Made by a program: the position numbers and the translations under genes. A DNA stretch of 64,000 bases from NCBI GenBank assembly GCA_016271365.2, contig CM057456.1:1394089501-1394153500 (forward strand). The letters are read 5' to 3'. Origin of the DNA: Neoceratodus forsteri. Its lineage: Eukaryota > Chordata > Ceratodontiformes > Ceratodontidae. The notes beneath the pieces were generated by a model. The model did not search any database. It saw only the letters and a list, made by a program, of their open reading frames with translations, and had not been told where the DNA came from. This document shows positions 41,965 through 52,061 of this stretch, in pieces (position 1 is the first letter of the stretch; each line of letters starts with the position of its first letter).

Positions 41965-43294
41965 GTTGCATTTCCGCATGAACTGGTTCAAATCATTTAA
42001 ATCCAGTATAGGGCTCCAGCCCAATCCCCCTTATCTGTTTCAGGACCAAGAAGTACCCGCACACGTAATCTGACTAGCCAGAGCATCTGGGACATGGGCT
42101 ATTACCCCTTTTGCAAGGAGCTGAGCAATCTCCTCCCAAAGGGCGGACAGCATGTCCTGCGACACCCTGGACTTCAGAGGTGCATGGAGGCGGTCAGGCG
42201 GGAGAACCTCAAAGTCCCGAGGTAACCCTTTGCCCACTACATCCAGCACCCACTTATCCACTGTAGCAGCAGACCAACGTGGCAAGAAGTGACGTAGCCG
42301 ACCTCCTACAATGAATGCAGACACGGACAGGACAGGTGTAGGGATGATACTTTATAACCCATCACTGGGCAGCTTTTGCGGTGGCACTGGTGGCTGCAGC
42401 CAGAGGGGCACCCCCACCTTCTTAGGACCCTGGCCCCCGGACGTGGGCTGTGGCTGAAAAGACCAGTACACAAAAGCCTGTTTCTTGGGCTTCTTTTCAG
42501 AGTCCTGGGACGATGCCACAGAATCCAGGGTGGCATTGGATTTCTCAATACGGATGAGATGTCTTTCCACAACAGGGCTAAATAGGTCTGTGCCCAAGAA
42601 AGGGACATCAGCCAGCTTGTGCTGTGTGTTGGTTGTGAAGGCGGACAAACGCAGCCAAGCCCTGCAATGCATGCAGATGGCCGCTGCTATGACACATGCA
42701 AACGAATCACCCATCACCAAGACCGGCTGGAGCTGGTGTTTAGCCAGTGATTAACCATGGTCTCTGATGACCTTTATCAATGAGTGCTGCACAGCCAGAA
42801 GGTGAGGGAGGATGGAATCAAACACTCCCATTAGAGAGTGACCAAAATTGGCCACCATGATGTAGCTAGCCTGATGAAGGCCCAAGAACGCTACAGCAGA
42901 CATCTTAATTTGCGGAGTGGTCAGTTTTATGGGACTCCTTGTCTGGAAGGTTGTTCAAGCTCCCCCTGGTTTCCCTGCTTATGGAAACCCAAGTCGATAA
43001 CTAGCTCCTGCACTGGCCAGAGAGCCCTGAAAGGGACCCTGTCGGAACTGCATACTTGTAGACCATATGGGTAGAGGGTGCCAGGCAGGATGCTGGATGC
43101 AGCCAAAGCTCCTGGACTGGTCCCACAATGGCCTCAGCCATGGGAACGGCAACCCCTGAAGATTCATCCCTGTCTGGAACATCAGTAAAAAGGTAGTTGG
43201 CCTTTTTCTGAACTAGCTCCAATGGGACTGACATGGACTCTGAAATACTTTGGAGAAGCACCTCAGAAGACATTGGGTCTTGATGGGTATAGAA
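41965..43294 (-). pseudogene. A3 RT N-terminus and gag C-part
   Basis: RT start (42040-42324): VGGRLRHFLPRWSAATVDKW, VLDVVGKGLPRDFEVLP. Gag C-terminal signature (42352-42720): CRAWLRLSAFTTNTQHKLAD then VPFLGTDLFS. Further gag (43001-43290): ISESMSVPLELVQKKANYLF and VPMAEAIVGPVQELWLHPAS. It stops at B5. The gag N-terminus and 5' ITR of A3 are not found on the far side of B5-A5-A6-B6. Confidence 0.78.
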
Positions 43295-43715
43295 AGTACA
43301 GTTACGTAAGAACTTACTTAACAGTAGATCTTCGAGAAGAGCTCTTGCAGCCAGTAACACCATTAGGACTGTGTTGCCAGGCACAAGGACCCCACGGAAA
43401 ATTTCTAGCTAACAGTCTAAGGAGGAAGACCACCCCCTGATGTCGGTCCTGCCCTTGATATCACCCATGGTATAAAGGGGGGTGGTCCCCCGGCACCACC
43501 TCAGTTTGCCCGCCGAGACTCGCTAGCATATAAAGGATGGGAACCGAGGAGGTTCTCACATTCTCAGAGAGAAAAATACAGTTACATAATCCCAGGGGTG
43601 GTGGTGGGGGGGATACTTGCTGCAAGAGCTCTTCTAAGATCTACTGTTAAGGTAAGTTCTTACGTAACTGTACTATGTCACTTTGAGATACAGCAGGTAA
43701 CACCATTAGGACTGA
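43295..43715. repeat. B5 3' ITR (43295-43520) and ICR (43612-43715)
   Basis: ITR: TAACAGTAGATCTTCGAGAA, CACCATTAGGACTGTG, TATCACCCATGGTATAAAGG. ICR: GCTGCAAGAGCTCTTCTAAG, CTACTGTTAAGGTAAGTTC, ACTGTACTATGTCACTTTG, AACACCATTAGGACTGAG. The ITR TATA (TATAAAGG) is intact. Confidence 0.83.
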
Positions 43716-43759
43716 GTCCCAAGCAGCACAGGGATAGACTCTAGGTCAGAAGGGTGGTG

Positions 43760-44372
43760 GTTATGCAAGATAGTAAACCACTGCTACTCCTACGAGAGTA
43801 GTCCCTGGAGGACAGCTAGGCCAAAGCCCACCCTCCTCTGTGAAGCAATGCCCAGACTGTAGTGTTTTATGAAAATGTGGACTGAACTCCAAGTAGCAGC
43901 TACACAAAGATCTGCTGCCGAGACATTCCTTCGGGATGCAAAGAAGTGGCAACACCTCTATTGGAATGACCTTTAACTGGTCCCGGTAAAGGTTTGTTGT
44001 ACTTCTGGTAACAGAACACTATACAACTGACCAACCATTTGGCCAATGTCTGTTTAGTCACTGGTGCCCCTAACATTCATTGGGCAAAGGAGACAAACAA
44101 CTGGTCTATCTTTCTAGAAGACAGAGTATGTAGAAACAAAGAATTTTGTGAACATCCAGAGTATGCAACAGGGCTTCCCCTTTGTTTGAGTACTCTGGGT
44201 AGTAAACTGGAAGTTGAATATCCTGGTTAAGAGTGAACTCGGACACCACCTTCAAGTGAAACTTAGGATTGGTACGCAGGGATATCCTGTCCCTGTGAAA
44301 AATCAAATAAGGCTCTTTACACATCAGAGCCTGAAGCTCCAAAATCGTCCAAGCATAAGTAGCTGCAACCAA
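43760..44372 (-). pseudogene. B5 tyrosine recombinase, C-terminal part
   Basis: LELQALMCKEPYLIFHRDRI, SLRTNPKFHLKVVSEFTLNQ, LLHTLDVHKILCF, then broken frames with SVIFHKTLQSGHCFTE-like remains. The first Arg box (SAQRV.EL) reads AWTILEL, so the catalytic Arg is gone. The reading is cut immediately upstream by A5 at a CCAAAAA sequence. Confidence 0.78.
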
Positions 44373-44378
44373 AAATAC

Positions 44379-44697
44379 AGGTTACTCACCTATAACAGGA
44401 GTTCTAGGAGTGGCATATGTTGTTCATCCACACTTACTGGCAGGTTCCTTGCCGCTTTATATCTTGCCGGAAGGTCTTCAAGCTGGCTCCTCCCACCCAC
44501 CCGGGTGGTAAAACTCTTGGCTCTGCCCCATGACGCCAGATCTAGCCTGCAGGATGCCAGGCTGCGCATCAAAGCCGGGGAGGTCGAGTGGGTTGTGTGG
44601 ATGAGCAACATATGCCACTCCTAGAACTCCTGTTACAGGTGAGTAACCTGTATTTTTAGGGACGTGGATATGTTGTTCAGTCCACACTTATTGGCAT
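44379..44697. repeat. A5 3' ITR (44379-44545) and ICR (44595-44697)
   Basis: ITR: ATATGTTGTTCATCCACAC, CAAGCTGGCTCCTCCCACCC, GCCCCATGACGCCAGATCT. ICR: TGTGTGGATGAGCAACATAT, CTGTTACAGGTGAGTAACC, TGTATTTTTAGGGACGTGG. It is close to A2 in sequence. Confidence 0.87.
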
Positions 44698-46015
44698 ACT
44701 CCTAGCAGTTCTCCGGGAGGAGGGAGGCAAGGTGCGCACCCCCTACTTGGGAAATAAGGACTGGAGAACCGAGGTCCCAAAACCAGCAAAACCCGGCATG
44801 ACTCAAGGTCGATGTGGTAGTGGGTAATGAAGGTGTGTGCTGACTTCCAGGTAGCAGCCCTGCATATTTCCTGGATAGGGACGTCCCTGGAAGCAGCGGT
44901 ATGGCAGGCAGAATGAGCTCTTATCCCTTTGGGAGGCTCCATGCCCGCCAACCTATAGAAGAGATCTATGCAGGAGGTGACCCACCTGCCTATCGTCAGC
45001 TTGGCTGCAGGTCTGCCAGGTGCGGCTTCAGCATAGGTGACAAACAGCTGGCGAACCTCTCCCCGAACTTCAGCCGTCCACTCCTTATAATGAGAGAGTG
45101 CTCTTCTAGGGTCCAAGGTATATATTCGGCCTCCAAGGTGTGACTGGGGTAGAACACCGGCAGAGCCAACACCTCGTTAAGGTGAAACTCCGACACCACC
45201 TTCGGAAGGAATTTTGGGTTGGGGCGCAGGACAACCTTGTCCCTGTGGAAGATCAGATAAGGAGACTCGATGGAAAGCGCCTGGAGCTCTCCCATCCTTC
45301 TGGCTGACGTGATAGCCACCAAGAAGGCGGTCTTCCACGACAGGTGAGAGATGTCACACCTGTGCATCGGCTCGAATGGCTTGCCCATGAGCTTAGCCAA
45401 CACCAGCAGTAGATCCAATGGAGTTGGAGGTTCTCGCACCGGAGGGGATATGTGGTCAAGGCCTTTGAAAAAGCGCCCGACCACCTTCTCCTGCGCCACT
45501 GACTGCTTTCCGGCCCGCACCCGGTAAGCAGAGATGGCTGACAGGTGCACCTTAAGGGTTGTCGACCGAAGCCCTAACTGAGAAAGGGACCACAAGTAGT
45601 CGAGAATGCTAGCCAAAGAACAGGAGGAAGGGTCCAACCCCTTATCCTGACACCAAATGGAGAATCTCTTCCATTTGAAGGCATAACATTTTCTGGTCGA
45701 CTCCTTACAGGATGCCTCAACAACGCTGAGGACCTCGTCGGAAAGACCCAAGGCCTTGAACTCTAGCCGCTCAGGAACCAGGCTGTCAAGTGCAGGGATT
45801 GAAGGTCCGGGTGGAGTACCTTCCCCTGATTGACTGAGATCAGGTCCGGGTGGGCTGGAAGCCGCCTTGGGAGCCTGGAGCTGAGATTGAGGAGATCTGG
45901 ATACCAGAACTGACGGGGCCAGTCTGGGGCTACCAGAATCACCTGTGCCTTGTCCCTCTTCACCTTGTGGATCAAGGGAAATGGAGGGAAGGCACAGAAG
46001 AGGCCCGGGGTCCAC
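44688..46015 (-). pseudogene. A5 tyrosine recombinase
   Basis: Long frame 44996-46015 (RKCYAFKWKRFSIWCQDKGL, KTAFLVAITSARRMGELQAL, first Arg kept), frameshift near 45116, then 44688-45116 with RAHSACHTAASRDVPIQE. The H-x-x-R Arg is Cys and two residues are deleted, so the active site is lost. THYHIDLE retains the Tyr. It overlaps RNase H up to 46015. Confidence 0.86.
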
Positions 46016-47540
46016 GGCCTCAAGAAGGCATCCCCCTGCAGCGAGCCCTGCTGAGGGGGGCCGGCATGAAACGCCTCAGATTCGCATTCTCCCTGGAGGC
46101 AAACAGGTCCATCTGAGCGGTGCCCCAGTGGGAGAACAGATCTTGTACTACCTCCGGCAGGAGACCACCCGTGAGACGCAGCGCCTATCTGGCTGAGGGC
46201 ATCGGCCAGACTGTTGGAGGCTCCTGCCACATGGATGGCTAGGAGATCCGCCTCCAGGCTGATCACGAGAGACCAAGTGCGGACAGCCTCCTTGCACAGA
46301 GTCAAGGAGTGCGTCCCGCCCTGTCGGTTTAGATAGTACATGGTCGTGGTGTTGTCCGTCTGGACCTGGACCACTTGACCCCGTACAAATGGAACGAAGG
46401 CGGTGAGGGCTAGTCGGACCGCTCGAAGCTCCAGCAGGTTGATGTGGCATCGAGACTCCTGAGGGGACCAGAGGCCGTGAGCTCTGAGCTCCCCCAGATG
46501 GGCACCCCTACTCAGAGAGGCGTCGGCCGTCAGAGTGACCGTCGTCTCGGGGTGGAAAAACGAGATACCCTCCTGCAGATGAGCCGGAACAAGCCACCAC
46601 TGGAGGCCATTCCACATCTCCTGGGTCACTGCCACTGGCTGGTCCTGAGGACTGGAGCACTGTGAGCATTGGCGGGCCAGCCCCCATTGCAGAGGACGCA
46701 TACGCCAGCGGGCCCAACGGACCACGCTGGTGCAGGCTGCCATGAGGCCCAGATGGCGCAGGAAGTCCCAGGCAGGGCGCAACTGCCCAACCAGAAATGA
46801 CTGGGCAAAGGAGGAAAGGACCTCGACCCTGTCTGCCGGGAGCTGTGCTCTGGCTCGAAGAGAGTCAAGCTCTGCCCTGATGAACTGAATCACCTGCGAT
46901 GGCATGAGTTCCGATTTGGCCTCGTTGAGGAGGCCAACCTGAGAGCAGACCTGGAAGGCCATATCCCTGGGCTGCTCCACCTCCAACCTGGAAGGGGCTG
47001 CATTCAGCCAGTCGTCCAGGTAAGGTTACACCCAGACCCTTCGGTGCCGCAGGAATGCTGTCACCACTGCCATGCATTTGGTGAAGACTCTGGGAGCTGG
47101 ACAGAGGCCGAAGGGCATGGCCCGAAACTCGGCAAGGGATCCCTCTGCCCTGAAGCGGAGGAATCGCTGGTGAGACGGATGGATTGGGACGTGAAAGAAC
47201 GCGTCCAGAAGGTCCAGAGAACAGAACCACATGCCTCGTTCCAAGCATGGAATGATCTGAGCCAGAGTGATCATCCTAAAGGTGCGAGACAGTAGAAACT
47301 TGTTCAGGTCGTAGAGTCGATAATGAGGCGCCAACCCCCGTCCGTTTTGGGACCAGGAAGTACCTGGACACAAACCCTGGGTCTGGAGGAGGGTCCGCCA
47401 CCTCCCTGATCACCTCCTTCTAGAGGAGCAGAGCAATTTCGGCTCGACGAGCCAACAGAGAGGCTGCGGAACCCATAGCCCCCTGTGGGGTGACGGCTTG
47501 ATAGGGTGGGGACTGCTCGAATTCCAGAGGCAAACCACAA
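45763..47540 (-). pseudogene. A5 reverse transcriptase-RNase H
   Basis: A 407-codon open frame (45763-46986) holds the RT thumb and RNase H: LTADASLSRGAHLGELRAHG, VVQVQTDNTTTMYYLNRQGG, IHVAGASNSLADALSQIG. Upstream (47026-47373) are DAFFHVPIHPSHQRFLRFRA and FGLCPAPRVFTKCMAVVT. The YLDDWL box is present near 47010 but follows a TAA in its own frame. The N-terminal frame (47304-47540) is fused to the gag remains by the deletion. Confidence 0.86.
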
Positions 47541-47544
47541 TGGG

Positions 47545-48597
47545 TGGTGCAGCCGGTTTCAGCTGAACAACCGGTGCCGGCTTCGACTCCTCGAGCACTA
47601 TGAGGGGTTGCTTTGGCCGCTCTGGTGACAGCCACTTAATGGCCGGAGAAGGTGACGGAGTCGGCTTATTCCCGGACAATAAAGAGCTGCTGCCACATTA
47701 AATTCTCGTAGCGCCGACGCAACTTGCGCCGGAGCCTACCCTACGAAGAGGACGACCGGCACCGACGCTTTCCATGGTGCCGAGACCGAGACCGCTGACG
47801 GGACCGGCTGGACCTGGAAGTGGTCCGAACCGAGACCTTCGGGACTCAAGGTGGGTCAGAGAGGGGGCGGGAAACCCGCCTCCCTTGGTTCAGGGACCTT
47901 AACCGGGGACACCGGCACAGGAAAGTCCCCGGTTTCCGCCAGGGGGAACGGTGAAGAAGGGTTGTCAGCTTCTCCAGTCAACAAACTGTCCGACGGGTCA
48001 AGAAAAATCTCGACCACGTCGACGGCTGACCTGACGGGGACACCGTGAAGCCAGCGGCCTTAGCCGCAACCTCGACCGAAGTCGACTATCCGGGGAAGGG
48101 GACCTCTCCCACTTCCACGAACATCGACGGTGGGACTTAGCTTTGGAGTCCTCCTTTTTGGACAGAGAGGAATGTCCCGATGGCCCTTCTCCCTTGGTGG
48201 AAAGGGATTGGCAAAGCTCCTTAAAAGAAGCTGTGTAGGAAGAGCCCAAGGAGAGTGGGATAAATGCCGCGACCAAGGATGATGATGATGATGTGGCCTG
48301 GGCCGCCTCCTCCTCGAGGGCGATCATCTGCTCCAGCTGTTCTGCCTAGCCCGCCACCGCGGACACCGCTCAATGGGCCTCCTTCGACTTGACCCGAGGA
48401 TAATGTTTTTCAGGTCACCTCAAGAGCAATCGGGCAGCGTGGTCCTCCAAGACCAAAGCCGAAAAGGATTTGCATAACTCACAAGCCTGTGAGTCATGGC
48501 CGAGTCCAAGGCAATAAACGCATGTGGAGTGCTGATTGGTCTGGGACATCTTCTGCCCACAGGGGCACTGACAAAATTCACGAGTCAATTTGTCCAT
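47545..48597 (-). pseudogene. A5 gag N-terminal part
   Basis: Start MDKLTREF at 48597, CPCGQKMSQTNQHSTCVYCL then GHDSQACELCKSFSA. This is the best-preserved Cys/His block of family A. Then come VLEDHAARLLLR, an EEEAAQATSSSSSLV run, and Arg/Ser-rich pieces (RSRLRLRPLASRC) in changing frames. The Pro-rich KPAPVVQLKPAAPPIVV marks the deletion point. Confidence 0.8.
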
Positions 48598-48729
48598 CGC
48601 AGCCACGGGGGAAAAAGAAGACCGAAGTCTTTTAAACTTTAGAATGAGTTTCGGTTTAACTGAAGAGTGTGGATACAGGCCTAAAACGCAGAGTGCTAAG
48701 GAGGGAACCTGAGCTTCCAAGCGGTAAGG

Positions 48730-48874
48730 AACATCTGGCGTCATGGGGCGGAGCCGAGAGTTTTACCACCCAGGTGGGTGGGAGGAGCCAGCTTGAAGAC
48801 CTTCCGTCAAGATTTAAAGCGGCAAGGAACCTGCCAATAAGTGTGGATTGAACAACATATCCACATTCCTAGAA
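48730..48874. repeat. A5 5' inverted terminal repeat
   Basis: CATCTGGCGTCATGGGGCGG to CACATTCCTAGAA, inverse of 44379-44545. The next bases ACACAG/GTTACTC are the start of A6. Confidence 0.88.
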
Positions 48875-48877
48875 ACA

Positions 48878-49198
48878 CAGGTTACTCACCTGTAACAGTA
48901 GTTCTAGGAGTGGTAAATGTTGTTCATCCACACTTGTTGGCATGTCCCTTTCCCTTTAAATCTTGCTGGAAGGTCTAAAAGCTGGCTCCTCCCATCCACC
49001 CAGGTGGTATATGCCTTGGCTCCACCACTGGACACCATATCTTGACCGCTGGAAGCTTAGGTTGTGTGTCGAAGCCAGGGAGGTCAGGTGGGTCAGTGTG
49101 GATGAACAACATATACCATTCCTAGTACTATTATAGATGAGTAGCCTGTTTTTCTAAGATCGTGGATATGTTGTTCTAGCCACACTTGTTGGCAGACT
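48878..49198. repeat. A6 3' ITR (48878-49045) and ICR (49095-49198)
   Basis: ITR: GTAAATGTTGTTCATCCACA, AGCTGGCTCCTCCCATCC. ICR: GTGTGGATGAACAACATATA, TAGTACTATTATAGATGAGT (decayed donor-like box), TGTTTTTCTAAGATCGTGG, TGTTGTTCTAGCCACAC. Confidence 0.83.
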
Positions 49199-49299
49199 CC
49201 TAGCAGTTTTCCGGGAGGAGGAAGGCAAGGTACACATCCCCTCCTTGGGAAACAGAGACTGGAGAACTGAGGCCCCTAAACCAGCATCCCGGCGTGACT

Positions 49300-50253
49300 C
49301 TAGATCGATGTGGTTGTGATGATGAAGGTGTTTGAGGACTTCCAGGTAGCAGCCCTGCAGAGTTCCTGGACTGGGATGTCCCTCGAAGCAGCCAACAATG
49401 CAGCAGTATGGTGGGTAGAGTGAACTCTTATCCTCACGGGAGGCTCCCTGACCGCCAATCTATAGCAGAGATCAATGCATGATGTAATCCACCTGCCAAT
49501 CATCCGCTTGGCTGCAGGTCTGCCAGGTGTGGCTTCAGCGTAGGTGACAAACAGCTGGCGAACCTCTCCCCAAACTTCAGCCGTCCACTCTTTATAATAA
49601 TGGCACTCGTCTCAGGTCCAAGGTATGGAGCCTGTACTCGGCCTACGAGGTGTAACTGGGGTAGTACACCGGCACGGTCAACACCTGGTTAAGGTGAAAC
49701 TCCGACACCAACTTCGGTAGGAATTTCAGGTGGAGGTGCAGAACAACTCTGTCCCTATGGAAGACCAGGTAAGGAGACTCAGAGAGCACCTGTAGCTTCC
49801 CAGTCCTTCTGGCTGACATGATAGCCACCAAGAAGGAGGTATTCCATGACAGATGTGGCATCTCACACCTGTGCATCGGCTCGAATGGCTTGCCCATGAG
49901 CTTTGCCAGTACCAGCAGTAGATCCCACAGTGGTGGTGGTGGTTCACACACTGGAGGGGAAATATGGTTGAGGTCTTTAAAAAAGTGCCAGACCTCCTTC
50001 TCCTGTGCCGTCTGCTGACCAGCCCGTGCCCAGTAAGCAGAGATGGCTGCCAGGTGCACCTTAAGGGTCGTAGACCGAAGACCCCCTCTGGACAGAGACC
50101 AAAGGTAGTCGAGGATACTAGCCACAGGACAAAGGGTCTAAGCCCGTGCCCTGACACCAAATGGAAAACCTTTTCCACTTGAAGGCATAGCACCTCCAGG
50201 TCGACTCCTTTCTGGATGCTTCCATGACTGAGTACATCCTCAGAGAGACCCAA
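49300..50253 (-). pseudogene. A6 tyrosine recombinase
   Basis: Frames 49726-50253, 49643-50125 and 49300-49503. LVAIMSARRTGKLQVL keeps the first Arg. The second box reads RVHSTHHTAALLAASRDIPV, with His in place of the H-x-x-R Arg. The Tyr region is out of frame (NTFIITTTSI where THYHI is expected). Two frameshifts; inactive. Confidence 0.83.
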
Positions 50254-50264
50254 AGCCTGGAACT

Positions 50265-51960
50265 CTAGCCGCTCAGGAACCAGGCTGTCAGGTGCAGGGA
50301 TTGAAGGTTCGGATGGAATACCTTCCCCTGATTAACCGATATCAGGTCCAGGCATACTGGAAGACGCCTCAGGGGCCTGGAGCTGAGGCTGAGGAGATCT
50401 GGATACCAGAACTGGCGAGGCCAGTCTGGGGCTACTGGGATCACTTGTGCCTTGTCCCAGCTGACCTTGAGGATCACCTTGTAAACCAAGGTAAGTAGAG
50501 GGAAGGCATAGAAGAGGCCTGGGGTCCACAGCCTCGAGAAGGCATCCTCCTGCAGTGAGCCCTGCTTTGGGGGCTGGCATGAAACAGCCTCAGCTTTGCA
50601 TTCTCCCTGGAGGTGAGCAGATCCACCTGAGGTTTGCTCCACTAGGAAAACAGGCTGTGTACTACCTCTGGATGGAGAGACCACTCGTGGGACATCTTGC
50701 CCACACGGCTGACAGCATCCACTGGTTGGTTCGAGGCTCCTGCCAAATGGATGGCTAGGAGATCTGCCACCAATCGGCACAAGAGGGTCCAGATGCGGAA
50801 CGCTTCCCTGCACAGAGGCCTGGAGTGCATGCCGCCTTGCTTGTTGAAATAGTACATGGTCGTGGTATTGTCCATCTGGACTTGCATCACCTGACCCCGA
50901 AGGAGCGGAGCAAATATTGACAATACCAGTCAGACTGCTCTGTGCACCAGCAGGTTGATATGACATCGGGATTCCTCGGGGGTCTAGAGCCCGTGGACTC
51001 TGCGATTCCCCATGTGGGCACTCCAGCCTGTGAAAGAGGCATCGATCGTAAGAATGACCATCAGCTCAGGACGGACAAATGGGATCCCTTCCTACAAAAT
51101 GTCCTAGGACGGTCCACCACTGGAGAGCGTCCCACATCTTCTGGGTCACCATGACCAGCTGATCGAAATGACCATGTCGCTGAGTCCAATAGCTGGCCAG
51201 CTCCCATTGAAGGGGGCGCATATGCCACCGGGCCCATCAGATTATGGCGGTGCAGGCCGCCATGTACCACAGAAGGTGCAGGAAGTCCCAGGCAGGGCAC
51301 AAGTGCCCAACCAGAAATGACTGGGCAAAGGCGGAGAGAACCTCTGCCCTGTCCATTGGGAGCCTGGCTCTGGCTCGGCAAGGGTTGAGTTCTGCCCCGA
51401 TGAAGCAGATCACCTGCGATGGTACGAGTTCTGACTTGGTCTCACTGACCAGGAGACCAAGATCAATGCAGGTCTGGACCTCTCCACCTCCTTGTCTGGA
51501 GGAACCCACTATGAGCCAGTTGTCGAGATAGGGGTACACCCTGACCCCTCGAAGTCAAAGATAGGCCGCCACCACTGCAATGCATTTGGTGAAGACCCGG
51601 GGGCTGATGACAGGCCAAACGGCATGGCTCAGAATGCGAAAAGGGCTCCCTTCGCTCGGAAACAGAGGAACCTTCAGTGAGATGGATGGATAAGGACGTG
51701 AAAGAATGCATCCTGGAGATCCATAGTGCAAAACCACATGTTCTGCTCGAGAGATGGTATGATCTGTGACAGAGTTACCATCCTGAATGTGCGGGACCCG
51801 AGATATTGTTTCAGGTCATGCAGATCTAGAATGGGCACCAGCCCATCTGTTTCGGGATCAGGAAGTACCTGGAAATGAACCCTGGGTTAATGGGGAGGGG
51901 GGGACTCTGGCCACCACCTCCTTGTGGAGTACTTGGGTGATGTAATCTCAGAGAGTTGAC
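50265..51960 (-). pseudogene. A6 reverse transcriptase-RNase H
   Basis: RT (51237-51539): MYPYLDNWLIVGSSRQ, the second catalytic Asp replaced by Asn; ETKSELVPSQVICFIGAELN. RNase H (50642-50923): VMQVQMDNTTTMYYFNKQGG (Thr-Asp-Asn became Met-Asp-Asn), LAGASNQPVDAVSRVG. C-part: FSRLWTPGLFYAFPLLTLVY. Several frame changes. Confidence 0.83.
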
Positions 51961-52061
51961 CGAGTGTGTATAGATACCATTTCCTCCCGTGACACGCGGG
52001 CTCAGCTTGGTGGATACTGCTCAAATTCCAGAGGCAGTCCCTGGCCGACCACTTCTAAAAC

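Larger units (their letters stand above)
8721..43294 (-). mobile_element. DIRS-A element A3, oldest layer, split by B1, B4 and B5
   Basis: A3 survives as 8721-9913 (3' ITR, ICR, YR C-part), 31619-33290 (YR N-part, RNase H, RT) and 41965-43294 (RT N-part, gag). At each break the reading resumes at the homologous point: the YR alignment stops at ILDYL on one side of B1 and continues on the other, and the RT alignment to A2 crosses the B4 site with equal spacing. About 4.2 kb of A3 remains. Its 5' ITR is not seen in the window. It is heavily mutated throughout, in keeping with being the host of all the other insertions. Confidence 0.8.
43295..44378 (-). mobile_element. DIRS-B element B5, 3' part only
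   Basis: It starts AGTACAGTTACGTAAGAACT and has a 3' ITR (43295-43520), ICR (43612-43715) and the C-terminal part of YR, then is cut at 44378 by A5. The remaining YR, RT, gag and 5' ITR do not appear beyond A6 or B6, so the rest was deleted or is outside the window. It lies in the gag of A3. Confidence 0.8.
44379..48874 (-). mobile_element. DIRS-A element A5, gag-pol deletion copy, head-to-tail with A6
   Basis: CAGGTTACTCACC to CCTAGAA, 4.5 kb. ITRs at 44379-44545 and 48730-48874, ICR at 44595-44697. About 1.4 kb is missing between the Pro-rich middle of gag (PAAPPIVV) and the pol start (GLPLEFEQ) near 47545. It is inserted in the YR of B5 and followed with only 3-6 intervening bases by A6 in the same orientation. 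Confidence 0.87.
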
